From contig JAAYHV010000007.1 in the NCBI GenBank assembly GCA_012744355.1, positions 1 to 35,181 on the forward strand: a DNA stretch of 35,181 bases, given 5' to 3'. Both the position numbers and the translations under genes were made by a program. Shown piece after piece: positions 34,139-35,181 of this stretch; position 1 is the first letter of the stretch; each line of letters opens with the position of its first letter. This stretch comes from Clostridiales bacterium. GTDB taxonomy: Bacteria > Bacillota > Clostridia > Peptostreptococcales > Anaerovoracaceae. Below the pieces are notes generated by a model, which searched no databases, had not been told where the DNA came from, and was given only the letters and a program-made list of their open reading frames with translations.

Positions 34139-34153
34139 ATAAGTTAAACTTAT
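34139..34153. promoter_or_regulatory. Candidate LysR operator (T-N11-A palindrome)
   Basis: ATAAGTT-A-AACTTAT is a perfect 7-bp inverted repeat around one base, containing the T-N11-A form (34140-34152) of LysR binding sites. It lies just downstream of the predicted lysR start site and is centred about 65 bp upstream of the predicted start of the plus-strand transporter gene, the usual position for LysR activators. Confidence 0.6.
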
Positions 34154-34166
34154 CGTTACTATATGA

Positions 34167-34195
34167 ATTATATATTAGCTTAAATGAATAATCAA
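34167..34195 (-). promoter_or_regulatory. Promoter of the lysR gene
   Basis: On the minus strand TTGATT (34190-34195), a 17-nt spacer and a perfect TATAAT (34167-34172) are present. The predicted start is about 34160, upstream of the palindrome at 34139-34153, so binding there would repress lysR. Confidence 0.75.
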
Positions 34196-34204
34196 GTGTA
34201 CAAT
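34176..34204 (+). promoter_or_regulatory. Likely activator-dependent promoter of the SemiSWEET gene
   Basis: A good -10 box TACAAT (34199-34204) has only TAGCTT (34176-34181) at the -35 position with a 17-nt spacer. A weak -35 with a LysR-type palindrome about 65 bp upstream of the start fits an activated promoter. It overlaps the lysR promoter on the other strand. Confidence 0.45.
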
Positions 34205-34226
34205 CTTAGCTAATGGAGGATTTATT

Positions 34227-34532
34227 ATGTCACAGATATTTGAAACAGCTATGCTGTTATGCTTTGGAGCCTCATGGCCCCTTGCGCTCTTTAAAAACTA
34301 CAAATCAGGTACAGCGACGGGAATGAGTTTACCCTTTCTGTTGCTTATAACTTTAGGCTATATCTTCGGATTAACAGCTAAAGTAGCCAGCGATAATTAT
34401 ACTTACGTATTTTGGGTTTACATATTCAATCTATCTTTACTAGTATTAAACCTTATGGTATATGTCCGAAATTCAAACCTTGATAGAGGCATTGAAGCGG
34501 AGAAAACGACTGGGAAAATACGCTACAATTAG
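34227..34532 (+). CDS. SemiSWEET/PQ-loop family small transporter
   Basis: A 101-residue membrane protein with three predicted helices (about 3-21, 33-53 and 59-80), the size and layout of a SemiSWEET, which works as a dimer carrying sugars. The PQ-loop motif region reads ASWPLALFKNYKSGTATGMS, with Pro-Leu at 18-19 in place of Pro-Gln. The C-terminal 20 residues are charged and probably cytoplasmic. GGAGG lies seven nt before the ATG. It is the only plus-strand gene in the window and is divergent from lysR. The substrate is unknown; sugars are usual in the family, but this subgroup (related to lipid or amino acid PQ-loop proteins) may differ. Confidence 0.87.
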   Translation: MSQIFETAMLLCFGASWPLALFKNYKSGTATGMSLPFLLLITLGYIFGLTAKVASDNYTYVFWVYIFNLSLLVLNLMVYVRNSNLDRGIEAEKTTGKIRYN

Positions 34533-34559
34533 AAAATGGCGCCTCGGCGCCATTTTTTT
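34533..34559 (+). terminator. Hairpin terminator between the SemiSWEET and hydrogenase genes
   Basis: A 10-bp stem AAAATGGCGC/GCGCCATTTT with a CTCG loop and seven T residues starts directly after the SemiSWEET TAG stop. The convergent hydrogenase gene stops six nt further on. On the minus strand the same hairpin has a shorter U-run within the stem, so it may work in both directions. Confidence 0.85.
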
Positions 34560-34564
34560 ATATT

Positions 34565-35181
34565 TTATGCAAATGGATTCGGCGGAATATCCCACTTGGT
34601 ATGATCGGTATGAAGCTCATGAGAAATATCAGGCCTTCTTTCATACAAGGATATAACTGATGGGTTTTCATGACTGAATCTTAAATTTGCATTTTTATCT
34701 AGTGTGTATAGGGTTGAACCACGTGTTAATGAAATTTCATAATCATGAGATATAGGTTGTCCTCCACCTGCTACGCAGCCTCCAGGGCACGCCATTATCT
34801 CAACAAAGTGGTAATGTTTCTCTCCCTTTTCTACAGCATCTACAATTTTTCTCGCATTGGCAAGTCCGCTTGCAATAGCGATATCTACCTTTTTATCTCC
34901 GATGTTTATGCTAGCTTCTCGCCAACCAGTGTTACCACCAACAGGACGCACGTTATAGAATTTACTAGGGTCAGGGTTTTCATTTGTTAGTATAGCGTAT
35001 ACACTTCTTAGCGCCGCTTCCATAACTCCGCCTGTTGCTCCAAATATAACTCCCGCTCCAGTTCCCTGGCCAATATTAGCTCCCTCAATTCTATCAAAAT
35101 GACTTTCTTCTAAAACTGCCGGATTAATAAAGCTAGCTTTAACCATTCTTGCCAGCTCTCTAGTAGTAATTACCAAGTCAA
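34565..35181 (-). CDS. [FeFe]-hydrogenase, C-terminal part (gene runs off the right edge)
   Basis: This is the end of the catalytic H-cluster domain of an iron-only hydrogenase that interconverts protons and H2. TGAGVIFGATGGVMEAALR and the third H-cluster motif VEIMACPGGCVAGGGQP, with its two Cys ligands, are clear. The C-terminal SHENPSVISLY is the small-subunit-type ending. The frame is open through the right edge (residues DLVITTREL just inside it), so the true start and the first two H-cluster motifs are outside the window. The last 25 or so residues differ from the usual LYxEFLG-type tail. Whether it is a ferredoxin-dependent or NAD(P)-linked type cannot be decided here. Confidence 0.93.
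   Translation of the reverse strand, partial: DLVITTRELARMVKASFINPAVLEESHFDRIEGANIGQGTGAGVIFGATGGVMEAALRSVYAILTNENPDPSKFYNVRPVGGNTGWREASINIGDKKVDIAIASGLANARKIVDAVEKGEKHYHFVEIMACPGGCVAGGGQPISHDYEISLTRGSTLYTLDKNANLRFSHENPSVISLYERRPDISHELHTDHTKWDIPPNPFA

Noticed and set aside
34745-34990. Plus-strand frame opposite the hydrogenase
   Set aside because: The opposite strand encodes the conserved H-cluster motif, so this frame is incidental.
1-35181. CRISPR arrays, insertion sequences, phage genes or attachment sites at the tRNA-Leu genes
   Set aside because: No spaced direct repeats, transposase or integrase motifs were seen, and both tRNA genes are flanked by ordinary core genes without duplicated 3' ends.

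Overview
The window is a gene-dense, AT-rich stretch of chromosome from an anaerobic low-GC Gram-positive bacterium, most likely a member of the Clostridia. The evidence is the Firmicutes-type gene order (Asp23/YqhY-nusB-...-xseA-xseB-ispA-dxs-tlyA; mltG-trmR-trhP; nadD-yqeK-rsfS-leuS; rel-MBL-hemZ-hisS-aspS), an RNase J, strong Shine-Dalgarno sequences, the non-mevalonate isoprenoid pathway, and an [FeFe]-hydrogenase at the right edge. No phage, insertion sequence, CRISPR array or other obvious mobile DNA was seen. A genus cannot be assigned from the sequence alone.

Layout, read in the direction of transcription (right to left, minus strand, except one gene). At the right edge is the C-terminal part of an [FeFe]-hydrogenase. 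It converges on a small plus-strand SemiSWEET/PQ-loop transporter gene across a shared hairpin terminator. The transporter gene is divergent from a lysR-type regulator gene. The 100-bp space between them holds a strong lysR promoter, a perfect T-N11-A palindrome typical of LysR operators, and an activator-type promoter for the transporter. Next come a P1 (S58) peptidase, DNA polymerase I (without recognisable proofreading residues) and dephospho-CoA kinase. Two tRNA-Leu genes (GAG, CAA) follow, each with its own sigma-A-type promoter, then yajC and a rho-independent terminator.

Immediately after that terminator a consensus-like promoter starts a 28-kb block of 26 co-directional genes in which no gap exceeds 28 nt and many genes overlap. 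It encodes secretion (secDF), the stringent response (rel), a metallo-hydrolase, a HemZ-like radical SAM protein, three aminoacyl-tRNA synthetases (hisS, aspS, leuS), NAD synthesis (nadD), YqeK, ribosome silencing factor, RNase J, a YlbF-family protein, EF-P, the MltG transglycosylase and the TrmR/TrhP tRNA wobble-uridine modification pair. It continues with a CNNM/HlyC membrane protein, Asp23, NusB, a TsaD/Kae1 paralogue, exonuclease VII, farnesyl diphosphate synthase, DXP synthase, TlyA and an aminotransferase, and ends in a second hairpin terminator at the left edge. The theme is growth-rate housekeeping: translation, RNA processing, export and envelope or isoprenoid supply.

Most of the window is conserved core genome. 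The parts most worth a second look are the LysR-SemiSWEET divergent pair with its well-placed operator, the TsaD paralogue that keeps the metal triad but occupies the position of folD in Bacillus, the apparent tRNA-Leu/yajC dicistron, and the very long uninterrupted gene block with no T-box before its three synthetase genes. I did not find a clearly new multi-gene system.
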